Source: Camellia lanceoleosa
Lineage: Eukaryota > Streptophyta > Magnoliopsida > Ericales > Theaceae
Reading direction: 5' to 3'
DNA length: 64,000 bases
Assembly: GCA_025200525.1 (NCBI GenBank)
Contig: CM045762.1
Location: 102,760,682-102,824,681, forward strand
Positions 47,446 through 58,838 of the stretch are shown piece after piece. The first letter of the stretch is position 1, and every line of letters starts with the position of its first letter. The translations under genes and the position numbers were made by a program. The notes below the pieces were generated by a model. It was given only the letters and a program-made list of their open reading frames with translations, was not told where the DNA came from and made no database searches.

Positions 47446-50400
47446 TGTAGACACCCCATTTTTGACCGCTCTTAAGACTTGGGCACTACTGATGTTTTAC
47501 TTGGTGGTGAAAGGTGCACAGGGCAAAGGTTCAATTTCTTTGGCAAGGAGAGAGTTAAATCTCAACTTCATACCCCTTTTTGGACCAAAAAAATCTTGAC
47601 CAAAAGATTTTAGATCTCGAAACCCTCTCTTCCAAAATGTTTTGAAAATAAAGTTCCTACGATGTTCCGACGCTCGCATTTCGTTAAATGTTGCGCTTTT
47701 CGGTAAACTGAGCAAGGACAAAGTGGAATGAATGAAAGAGAGATGAAATCTTCGAAAAATCTTTCAAAACACTTTGTTTAGGGGTTTGGAGTTGAAGAAA
47801 AGAGGAAAGGAGAGAAGAAAACTAGTTTGGGAGAAGTTCGGCATGAATCCGGGTAGGACCAAAACTGCACGGTTTCACCAAAACAGGCATAACTTTTTTT
47901 AGAGTTGTAATTTTGATGCAAGGCTGCCACCATTGGAAAGCTTACTTTCGGGGCTTCAATTTGGACACAAGAATGACCTGAAAAGGAGTCCAGATGAAGG
48001 AGTTATGCCCATTTGAAGTTGGGCCTGGGAAGTAGAATTTTCCTGCCGACTAGAAAAATGAACTGGCCGATCAGAAAAGTGGCTGGCCGACCCCTTTCTC
48101 CTAAAAAGTGGTCGGCCGACCAGTAAAAGTAGCTGGCCGACCACTTCAACTGGTCGGCAGCTTTCCTGCATATTCTACAGGTGTTGTGGATGCCAACTGT
48201 GCCAGCTGGAGGGCACAGACTGAATCCTCCATACGCGTGTATGGAGGGATTGCATCCAAGCTCTAAGTTTCTCCAAGTAGCTTTAGCTTATGTTTTTCTA
48301 TAAGGGAGAGCCCCCCTCTCCATTTTAGAGGTTCTGAATTTTGCTGAGAACATAGTCTTACACTCTCTCTATATTCCTCTCTTTCTCTCTCTATATTGGT
48401 GCATTGCTTCACATTTGTGCAAACAACCTCCTAGCCAAACACTCTTACCTTGTTGCTGAGTTGTTGGAGGGTCTTGAGGGAGCTCAAGAGGTGGTTTTGG
48501 CTCAAGAAATTTGCTGGCATTGCAGTGCTTCAAGGGTAACCTTCTTTTCCTCCCTTTTAGCTCCATTTTGATCACTCGCTTAGCCATATTTGCATGCTTC
48601 TCTTGGCTTAACATTAAACTACAAAAAGCTCTTTTTTTTAGTCCTTAACATGTTTGTTTAAGGCCTCTTGGGTATTGAGGCTCTTCTACCCTCTTGCATG
48701 TCCTTGTTTGGCCTTGTTTTGTGCCATGCCTTAAGGCCTTTGAGCTAGTCCTTGCTTGGCCTCCTAGCCACTGAAATCCAATGGATTTTCAGTGGTAGGC
48801 ATGTGGTTTTGAGGCCTTAAATCAAAGGAGGGGGTGACCCTCTCTCTTTTTGTTTTGTTTGCTTGAGTTATTGGCCTATCAAATGAGCATGCGTCTTCAT
48901 ACTTTCGAGGCTTGGTTCAGGCACTTTTGTGTGAATTTTAGGGCCTGCCTTAGCTCTATCTATGGCTAGTTTGGTCACCTTGTGTTTGCTTCTTGTATGT
49001 GTAGTGTAATCCCATTTGTGGCTCATCAAAGTAGCATGTCTTTCTAGCATGTATTGCCTCCATTTCAGTAGGTTTTTGGTCATCATTTAACATGTCATGA
49101 CTCTGTTTTTGGCTAGTTTGGTAGTCCCTTGCATGCTCCATATGCTTGTAGTGTAAATCTTGTTCACTAGCCTTATATGCATGATATTTTGGCTCATTAT
49201 TCTAGCATATTTTGGCTGTGCTCCAGCATGATTTTGTTTATATTTTGGGCTGTTCTAGCTCTATTTTGAGGCTTCTTGGTCAAATGACGCTTGTCATGCA
49301 TGCTTGTAGTGTAATAGCCTTGACTAGCTTTGAGCCTTGAGGTCTCTTGCATGCTTAATTTGAGGTATTTGCATGTTTTGGCATCATTTAGAATTATATT
49401 TCAGAGCATGTGAGATTGTTGCACTTCCATATTTTCCACTCTTCAAGTGCTCTTGAGGGTTGTACCTTTATGCCCTATTCGTGAGCCATTGCATGAGCCT
49501 TATTTTCGTACCTTTCAAGCCATCATCTCAACCCATTTTTGCTACTGTTTTGGCCTGCATAGGGTCTATTTGAGGTTGGTTTGGCCATTTGAGCATTGTC
49601 TTGCATGCCTCTAGTGTAAAACACTTCACTAGCTTTGATGCTTGAGCCTTTCAACATGCATTACATGGGTTGTTTGCATGATTCTAAGTCATCTTGCATG
49701 CCATTTCAGTGCTGGAACATATGCCATTGTACTCCATGTTTCATCCTTTCAATGCTTTGGAGAGTTGTGTTTTGTGCCTTAAGCTTAGGCCATTGCATTT
49801 GCATGCTTGTGTGTGTTTTGGTGCCTTAATTCCATCACCAATGGCCACTGATTTGGACATGGCTGAGGCCTATCCATTTTGGTTTAAGTCCATTGTGCAT
49901 TGAGTATGCCATGTAGTTCATAGCATTGAGTATGCCATGTTGTTGCATGATTGATCATTGCATTTGTGCATGCCATGTTCATTGCATTGCGTATGCTAGT
50001 TATTATGTGCATTGTGTATGCTAGTTGTCACGAGCATTGTGTATGCCATATAATTCATAGCATTGTGTGTGCTAGTATGTTAATTGCATGTTTGCATGCT
50101 TACCCCTTGCATGTTTGCATGTCTAAGTTGTATTGCATTGAGTTGCATGCTTGAGTCGCATCGTGCATGCCATGTTTGCTTTGCATTTGTGTTTGGAATA
50201 GGTGTTAGTCCAAACACGGGAAACGAGGGACATTTCATACTTAAAGTGATGAAACGTGCCTTAATTCCTGGTCGTCGACGCTCTTGATCATACATGATAG
50301 AGTTTTAGGCTTTATGTGTTTACTTATGCATCCATTTCCATATTGAATCGTGCAACTTCGCTTCTCGGCCATCATGCATTGAAATGCGTGATTGGTGGCC

Positions 50401-52048
50401 CGAGGGCCGAGAACCACACTCCCTTGAGCTTATGAAATGATATGGAGGGTGGTTGTGCACACATATCTTGCAAATACATTGCCATGCCCTTTCTTGCTCT
50501 CTGTTGCAACAAACTGAAATCTGGCAGCAGAAACTGGTCGGTCGACCAGGTAAAGTGGCTGGCCGACCACTTTTTCTAGTTTTTCAGCACAAAAAGTGGT
50601 CGGCAGGTGGTCTCCAATGCCAAAAACTGGTCGGCAGCCTCCCCACAGGTTCCCAAGGTAGAGTTTAAGCCTTCTGGAGCTTGGAGCAAGCTTCTGAGAA
50701 TAATTGCAAACAGAGGCAAGTTGGGGCATCGCGATGGATTTCTGAGCAAGGCGGTTTGAGCATTCATGCATCCCTCGTCATGAGGCCATTTTAGTACTTT
50801 TGTTAGTTTAGAATGTATATTTGTTTCAATTTGGGTTGTGTAATAATTAATTAGCTAGAGTAGTTTAGTTAATTAATCGGTTCTGTATTATTTATTCGGA
50901 TCCTCCGTCGAGAGGGCCAACTGTTGTAATAAGTGTGTGTGAGTGTGTGAATGTCTTCCAACCCCACGTCTTTCTCCTTTTTATTTACCAGCTTACAATG
51001 GTTAGATTTAGGGCATGTTTCAATTAGCATCCTTATGTTTGCATGTTTGCATCATTTATCTGTCTTGTACGCACCGGGCTCGGTGCATCATACTAATTGC
51101 ATTGTATTTCGATTCCTATTTGAATACATATATCAACTGCTGCATTTCATATGCCATTTTAGAATAGCCAAGCCTATTCCTAGTTGCATTTTGCATGTGT
51201 TGCATTAGCCATCTTAACATGAACTAGGATCATGCATTGATTACTAACTAGTTTCTGTTTTGGCTTGGAGTATTCGGTGAGTGTTTATGCTTTAGCATCC
51301 TTGCATGTGTGTGAGTGACTGCCATGATAGCATGCTTGTCATGAGGCTATTTGCTTATGTGATATAACTGCTTGAATGCCCGTGGGTGAAAGTTAGATTA
51401 CTTGAATTGGGACAATTCATCGGAATGCAAGTTTTAAGCCCACTTGAGAGTGGTAAATCACTATGTTTTTCTAAGCCCACCTGAGGGTGGCAAATCCACG
51501 TCTTGGCCTACTTACGAGTAGCACCTTCAAACCATTTTCAAACAAACATGAGATGTTTTGTTCCAATTTAGGCAATCTAGTCTATACTTGTATGTGTTGT
51601 GCGCATCACATAGTAATTCTAGGCTAATAACCGGAATAAGAGCGTATGTGTTTTTAAAAACAAGATATCATGTTAGTAAAGGCTGATTTTTGATCGGGCG
51701 AGCAGGGGTGCTCATTGCATGACCTTCCCCTCTCGTACCCAAGTTCCCGAGCCGAGGCAACTTTGGTGATGACAGACACGTGGCCTTAGGCACGAGTCAG
51801 GGTTTCCTAAATTTCCCAAGATAAAAATTTTAGATGGCTTCTCTGTATCTGGCAAAGTAGTCCATGTTTGGCACTTCTTTACAAAAATCAGTTTTCAAAA
51901 CGATTTGCCGGATTTGGGCTCTTTGGTGATTTATCAATCTCGCATTGCACTTTGTGAGATCAGATTAAGAACTGTGACATTGAGTCCGAACTGTAGTAAG
52001 CCCAATGAACAAAATGGGATTTTCCTGGGACGTTCGGGCGCGTCTACA
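47446..52048 (+). mobile_element. Solo LTR2 (sister Tat-like subfamily) inside a minisatellite
   Basis: A 4,603-bp LTR starting tgtagacaccccatttttga and ending gggcgcgtctaca. Flanking gtgtg copies (47,441-47,445 and 52,049-52,053) form the target duplication; removing LTR2 and one copy restores the minisatellite unit ttgcgtgtgatacgctgag. No PBS or PPT adjoins it, so internal DNA was lost by LTR-LTR recombination. It is diverged from LTR1/LTR3 and has extra 5' sequence (about 47,500-48,030). It keeps hairpin, palindrome, word clusters (ggccgacc type) and mini-hairpins. Confidence 0.92.
48763..48799 (+). other. Conserved hairpin in LTR2
   Basis: Arms cctagccactgaaatcc and ggattttcagtggtagg around aat. 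The outer pairs (ccta with tagg) replace the cctttc/gaaagg pairs of LTR1 and LTR3, so pairing is kept with different bases; one unpaired g remains. Confidence 0.75.
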
Positions 52049-52262
52049 GTGTGATACGCTGAGAAATTTCTCTTCCCTCTCTCGCGTGTGATATGCTGAG
52101 AGATTTTCCCTTTCCTCTCTCGCGTGTGATACGCTGAGAGATTTACCTTTCTTCTCTTGCGTGTGATACGTTGAGAAATTTATCTTCCCTCTCTTGCGTG
52201 TGATACGCTGAGAGATTTTCCCTTTTCTCTCCCGCAAGTGATACGCTGAGAGGTGTGCCTTT
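52049..52262 (+). repeat. Minisatellite of about 36 bp, part after solo LTR2
   Basis: Resumes with gtgtgatacgctgagaaatt and ends near gtgatacgctgagaggtgtg. Same array as 47,150-47,445. Confidence 0.9.
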
Positions 52263-52269
52263 CCTCTTG

Positions 52270-52630
52270 TTGCATTGTTTTGCATTCTCTTTCCTTTGGG
52301 AAACACGAGGATATGTCCTTATGTTTCTCTTTCCTTTGGGAAACACGAGGATACGTCCCTATGTTTCCCTTTCCTTTGGGAAACACGGGGATACATCCCT
52401 ATGTTTCCCTTTCATTTGGGGAAACACGGGGATACGTCACTATGTATCCCTTTCCTTCGGGAAACACGGGGATATGTCCTTATGTTTCTCTTTCCTTCGG
52501 GAAACACGGGGATATATCCCTATGTTTCTCTTTCCTTCGGGAAACACGGGGATATGTCCTTATGTTTCTCTTTCCTTCGAGAAACACGGGGATATATCCC
52601 TATGTTTCTATTTCCTTTAGGGATATGTCC
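52270..52630 (+). repeat. Minisatellite of about 41 bp
   Basis: Eight to nine units of ctttcctttgggaaacacg, gggatatgtccttatgtttc and tc. All frames stay open across it, which explains long Phe/Leu/Gly-rich open frames; they are not genes. Confidence 0.92.
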
Positions 52631-52639
52631 TTGGGTTTC

Positions 52640-53290
52640 TCCCTTTGTCCCATTCCTCACATGTTTTTAGCGTGTTTGGAATTTGTTTACCTCTCCTCAC
52701 GATTTCAACGTGGTTAGAGTTTGTTCCTTCCCCACACGATTTTCAGCATGTTTGGAATTTGTCTCAGGTTGCGTCGTGCACGCTCCTGATTGTTTGTTTT
52801 TGGACCTCCTCTCACGATTTCAGCGTGGTTTGAGTGTCCCTTTTCCTCACACGATTTTCAGCGTGTTTGGAATTTGTCTTAGGTTGCGTCGTGCACGCTC
52901 CTGATTGTTTGTTTTTGGACCTCCTCTCACGATTTCAGCATGGTTTGAGTGTCCCTTTTCCTCACACGATTTTCAGCGTGTTTGGAATTCGTCTCAGGTT
53001 GCGTCGTGTACGCTCCTGATTGTTTGTTTTTGGACCTCCTCTCACGATTTTAGTGTGGTTTGAGTATCCCTTTTCCTCACATGATTTCGGCGTGTTTGGA
53101 ATTTATCTCAGGTTGCGTCGTGCACGCTCTTGATTTTTTGTTTTTAGACCTCCTCTCATGATTTCAACATGGTTTGAGTGTCCCTTTTCGTCACACGATT
53201 TCGGCGTGTCTGGAATTTATCTCAGGTTGCATTGTGTACGCGCCTGATTATTTGTTTTTCCTCTTTTCATGATTCCAGCGTGGTTGGAGT
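52640..53290 (+). repeat. Minisatellite of about 115-120 bp, right copy
   Basis: Same unit as 35,100-35,830, about six copies, with small differences in cagcgtgg/caacatgg words. Confidence 0.9.
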
Positions 53291-53309
53291 ATGTCGCCTC
53301 TTTGTATCT

Positions 53310-53645
53310 GTCTACTTGCATTGCTCACGCTATTTTGCGCGCCTTTCCTGCACCTGTTATTGCATTGCTCACGCTATTTTGCACACCTTTCCTGCACCTG
53401 TTAGTGTATTACTTGCGCTATTTTGCGCACCTTTCCTTCACTTGTTAGTGCATTGTTCGCCCTATTTTACGCACCTTTCCTGCACCTATTAGTGCATTGC
53501 TCGCGCTATTTTGCGCACCTTTCCTGCACCTGTCAGTGCATTGTTCGCGCTATTTTGCGCATCGCGCTATCTTGCGCACCTTACCTGCACCTGTTAGTGC
53601 ATTGCTCATGCTATCTTGCGCACCTTACCTACATGTGTTAGTGCA
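53310..53645 (+). repeat. Minisatellite of about 44 bp, right copy
   Basis: Same unit as 35,860-36,240 (gcgctattttgcgcacc, cctgcacctgttagtgcatt). Confidence 0.9.
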
Positions 53646-53649
53646 TTGC

Positions 53650-54060
53650 ATTGTTATGTACACTTCACTTGCATTGTTATGCTTGTTTTCACCGTATTGT
53701 TATGCGTCACACTTAGGTTGCATTGTCTTGCATCCCTTCCGCATTGTTATGCGTCACACTTAGGTTGCATTGTCTTCCATCCCTTCTGCATTGTTATGCG
53801 TCACACTTAGGTTGCATTGTCTTGCATCCCTCTCGCATTGTTATGCGTCACACTTAGGTTGTATTGTCATGCACCTCTTCCACTCACATTGTTATGCGTC
53901 ACACTTAGGTTGCATTGTCTTGCACCCTTCCATCCGCGTTGTCTCGCACCCTTAGGTTGCATTGTCTTGCACCCTTCCACCCGCATTGTCTTGCACCCTT
54001 AGGTTGCACTGTCATGCACCCCTTCACTTGCGTTGTCACGCACTTTTCACTTGCATTGCT
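53650..54060 (+). repeat. Minisatellite of about 47 bp, right copy
   Basis: Same unit as 36,240-36,610 (gcattgttatgcgtcacact, taggttgcattgtcttgcat). Confidence 0.9.
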
Positions 54061-54500
54061 ATGTATGTTTCTATCTATATTATACCTGTTAAGTTTCTTT
54101 CTTTTGCAGGCACGATATTGTATGTACGGTTCATTTGAAGCTGGCGTGACCAGACGAACCAGACGGTATTGTATTTACTCCGCATGAGACGTAGCGAGAA
54201 TTGCATAATTCTCTTACATCATTTCTGCATGTAATGTAGTTTGGTTTGTATTCGCTTGTTTAAAACTGTTGCATTTATTTTGCATAAATGCTTCATTACA
54301 GCCTTCTTTGCATAATCATAAGTTATGTTCTTGCATCGTGCATGTCGTTTGCATTTTGCCCCAGCCTGTGGGCACATCTCTGCATGGTTATATTGAATGT
54401 TTGCATGAGTCTTCGGCCTTGTCAAAAATGGGTCGTCTCTGGGCTTTGACATTCACTCCCGTCACTTTGTGACTTTCGAGTTCTGTCAAAGAGGGGCAAC
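54061..54500 (+). other. 3' end of the Tat-like internal region with PPT
   Basis: Collinear with 36,610-37,043. It contains cttttgcaggcacgatattg near 54,100 and ends in the purine tract aaagagggg (54,488-54,496) directly before LTR3. No ORF with motifs. Confidence 0.8.
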
Positions 54501-57500
54501 TGTAGACATCCCATTTTTGACCGTCCTCAAGACTTGGTTGTGCTTGCATATACATCCAGCCACAAGTTCGATTGCTCGTCGAGTACTCGATTTCCGCGGC
54601 GGAATGTCACAGGTTTGAGCTTTCCAAACCCTGTATCCTTTCTGCCCCATTTTTGTACCATGTGTTGGTCCTTTCAGCATGATTCTCATAGTGCACTGCC
54701 GGCCACTTTTTGGCACTGCTGGCCATGCATTTTCCCCTGCCTGCTACTGATGATTCCTGCCAGCCATTAGTGAGGCATTGCCGGCCACAACTGATGGCCG
54801 GCAGAACACCTTGTCTCAGCAGATTTTACTCCAGATCTTTTGAGCCAGCTGGTTTTCACTCATCTCTCCTCCATAAACGTGTATGAAGGGATGAGGCTCT
54901 TTTCAAGCTTGTTTAACAAGCTTGAATTGCCTCTCTTTTATATAAAAAGAGGCTCCTCCTTCATTTCAGAGGTTGAGAAATTTGAGGTTTGAGTGATACA
55001 TATAGTTTTGTATCTATACCTCTCTTTTGTTCTTGTTTTGTGCCTTAAAAGTGTCATTTTGTCTCACTTTTACAGACAAACACACACTCAAACACCATCA
55101 TTTGGCTACTGAGGTGCTTAGGAGCTGGTTTTGGTGTTCTTGGGTTAGTTTGAGCTTGAAAAACTTGTTGGAGTTGTAGTTGTAAAGGAGGTCTTCAAGG
55201 GTGAGTTTCTAACTCTTAAATCCCTCATTTTTGCTTAAGCTTTTAGCCCTTTTTGCATACTGTTTTAAGCTTAACTCTTAACTAAAAAAAGTTTTGTTTA
55301 TGCATGCTTAAAAAGTTTGTTTAAGGTCACTTTTTCGTTGGGGGTAATCTACCTCCTCTTAGGCCTTGTTAGGCCTTGTTTTGAGCCATTCGTTTAGGCT
55401 CTTGTTGTAGCCTTTGCATGACCTTTCTACCACTGAAATCCAGAGGATTTTCAGTGGTGGAAAGGTAGTTTTGGAGTCCTAAATAGGAGAGGGTCATCCC
55501 CTCTCCTTGTATTTTCAATACTTGCCTTGAAAGCCTCATATGTGAGCATGTTTGTTAAGCTTGTGTTAGCTTGTATCTTAGCATGTATTTGTGGTTATTT
55601 TGCTGAGTCATGTCACTGTTTTTACTTGCTTTGATCATTCCATGCATGGCTTATACACTTGTAGTGTAAATCTTGTAGACTAGCTTTGTATGCTTCATGA
55701 AGTAGCATGTCATTCTAGCTTATGTTGAGTCCATTTTAGTATGTTCTTGGGCTTGTTTTACCATGTCATATCTTTGTTAGGGTTTGGTTTGGTTGGCCTT
55801 TGCATGCTCCATGCGCTTGTGGTGCATTTCCATGAAATAGTCTAACATGCATCATGCTTTAACATGTCATTGTAGCATGCTTTTGGCTTAACTTCATGAA
55901 GCTTTTGTCCATGTTTTAACATGCATTAGCTCTGATTTTGGTTGTTTTGGCCATGCATGACTTGCTTTGTATAGCCATAGTTCAATCTAGCTTGTTAGCT
56001 TTGTGCACCAAGTCCATTAGCATGCATTACTTGGACCATTTTCATGATTTGGCATCATTTGAAGTGTTATTTCAGTGCATGTTTCATAGTCATACACTTG
56101 CCTTTGTCATGCTTTCAATGCCTTGAAGAGTTGGTGTTTTATGCCTCATGAATGGATCATTATGCATGCCTCTATGCTTAGGTCCTTGGGATGCCATCTC
56201 AGTGGGTTTTTGGGCTTATTTTATCATGCCATAACTTTGTTTTTTTATAGGTTAAGTCATGCCATGTTTGGTTGTAATAGGTGTAGTGTAATCCTCCTTT
56301 GTTGGCTTTACTTGCACCATGCTTTATGGCTTTCATGTTGACTCATTTTGGCCTTGGTCCATGCATAGTCATACACTATTTTGGTTGTCCTTGGCCCTTT
56401 GGGGTTTGATTCATGTGGCCTTGGTACAAGCACCTTGGCTAGTCTTAAGCTTTGAACATCCTAGCATGCTATGCTTGCATTGTTTAGTTGATTTTGCATC
56501 AATTTACATGAGATTTTAGAGCTTACCTCATTGCCACATTATCATGATTGTCACTCCTTACTCATGCTTGAGAGTTGTACCCTTATGCCTTAGTTCTTGG
56601 GCCATTGCATGTGTATGCATTTTTCTTACTTTTTGTGTCATCAATTCATCATATTGGCCACTGATATGGGCATGACTGAGGTCTGTCCATTTTTAGTTTA
56701 AGTCCATTTACCATGTTGTTCAAATGTTGTTACATTGCATCATGCTCGTATGCTTGAGTTGCATGACATTTGCATGCTTGTTGCATTGCTTGGCACATTG
56801 TATGTTGTGGCATGTTGTTGCATGCTTGCTCCATTGTTGTTGTCGCATGCTCGAGTTGCATTGCATACTTGCATGCTCATATTGCATTAGCATTGTGTTT
56901 GGCACACCTTGCATTGCATTGTGTTTGGTTTGGGTGTTAAGCCAAACACGAGGAACGAGGGACGTTTCATACTTGAAGTGATGAAACATGCCTAAATTCT
57001 CGGTCGCCGACCCTCTTGATCATCCATGATAGAGGTTAAGGCATTTAAGTGTTTTTGTGCATTCATTTTACATTGAATTGCACAAGTTGGATCTTTGGCC
57101 ATTATGCATCGAGATGCGTGATTAATGGTCTTGGATCCGATTATGCCTCTCCCTTGATATTTCGAGGTGATATGGAGTGGCATAGTGCGTACATACCCTT
57201 GGGACACCCTCTATTTTCTCTATTTTGTGCTCTGCTGCAACTTGGTGTCACAGCACACCAGTGGCCGGCAGATTCTTATTTTTGGCCGGCAGACCTTTAT
57301 TCTTGGCCGGTAGTGCCTACTCTTGGCTGGCAGGGGGGTCGGTAGAAGCTCCTCATGGCCAGCAGGCCACTGGTGCACTCCTCAGCACTATTTTGGTAAG
57401 ATCCAACAGCTACTTCTCAAGGACACCCTGCAGACAGAGCCTCAAGAGAGCAACTGGAGAGCTTTTCGGGACGGCAACTGGGCATGCATGCTCTTCTCCT

Positions 57501-58838
57501 TCAACTAGAGCTGGAGCAGCTTAGTTTAAAGCTTTATTTGTTAATTAGCTTGAATTTGTAACTTAATCTATTTGTTTAATTAGTTTTGTGATGTAATAAT
57601 TAGTTGTAGCTAGTTATTCAATTTGGTTGTGTAATAATTAATCTAATTAGATTATTAGATTAGTTAGAATAGCTTAGCGTAGCTAGCTTAGCATATTCAT
57701 TCGGACCCTCCGTCGAGAGGGTGAATTGTTGTAATAAGTGTGCGTGCGTGTGTGCATATCTTCCAACCTCCATTTCTTTCTCCCTTTTACTTAACCGCTT
57801 TCGATGGTTAGTTTAGGGTCATTTTCGATTAGCATACTTATGCTTGCATGCGTGCATCCATTCATCTGTCTTGCATGCACCGGGCTCGACGCATCATGCA
57901 AACTGCATTGTATTTCAATTCCTATTTGAATACATGTATCAAATGTAGCATTCATATGCCATCTTAGAATAGCCGAGCCTATTTCTAATTGCATTTTGCA
58001 TGTGTTGCATTAGCCATTTTAACATGAACTAGGATCATGCATGATTTCTAACTAGTTCTTTGTTTTGGCACGGAATACACTGTGAGTGTTGCCATGATAG
58101 CATGCTTACCATGAGGCTATTTGCTTAATTGCTATAACTGCATGAATGCCTGTGGATGAAGGTTGGATTGCTTGAATTGGAACAATTCATCAAAATGCGA
58201 GTTTTAGCCCACTTGAGGGTGGCAAAATCATGTTTTCTAAGCCCACTCCAGGGTGGCAAAATCCACGTCTTAGCCTACTTGCGAGTAGCACCTTCAAACC
58301 ATTTTCAAACAAACAAACACGAGATGTTTTGTTCCAATTTAGGCGATTTAATCTATACTTGTATGCTGTGCACATCATATAGTAATTCTAGGTTTAATAA
58401 TCGGAATAAGAGCACATGTGTTTTCAAAAACAATATATCATACTTAGTACAGGTCGATCTTTGATCCGGCGAGCAGGGGTGCTCATTGCATGACCTTCCC
58501 CTCTTGTACCCAAGTTCCCGAGCCGAGGCAACTTTGGTGATGTCGGACACATGGCCTTAGGCACGAGTCAGGGTTTCCTAAATTTCCCCAAAATAAAATA
58601 TTTAGGTGGCGACTCTGTATCTGGCAAAGCAGTCCATGTTTGGCACTTCTTTATAAAAATCAGTTTTCCAGAACGATTTGCCGGATTTGGATTCTTTGGT
58701 GATTTATCGGTCTCACATTGCACTTTGCGAGATTAGATTCAGAACCGTGACAATTGAGTTCGAACTATAGTAGTCCAATGAACAGAACGGATTTCGCGCC
58801 TTTCGCGTGCGGAGCCGGGACGTTCGGGCACGTCTACA
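54501..58838 (+). repeat. LTR3, 3' LTR of the Tat/Ogre-like element
   Basis: A 4,338-bp LTR starting tgtagacatcccatttttga and ending gggcacgtctaca. Close to LTR1 throughout, with word clusters at 54,700-54,806 and 57,260-57,370, hairpin at 55,422-55,465 and mini-hairpins at 58,208-58,292. Followed directly by family X LTR DNA (gtggccaata...), so the right end of the insertion is intact. Some tgccggcca words lost from LTR1 site 1 are still present here. Confidence 0.9.
55422..55465 (+). other. Conserved hairpin in LTR3
   Basis: Same arms and aga loop as LTR1 (cctttctaccactgaaatcc / ggattttcagtggtggaaag). Confidence 0.8.

Noticed and set aside
52253..52717. Long overlapping open frames (121-154 codons) in all three plus frames
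   Set aside because: They run through the 41-bp minisatellite, whose unit has no stop; the translations are simple period repeats. Not genes.
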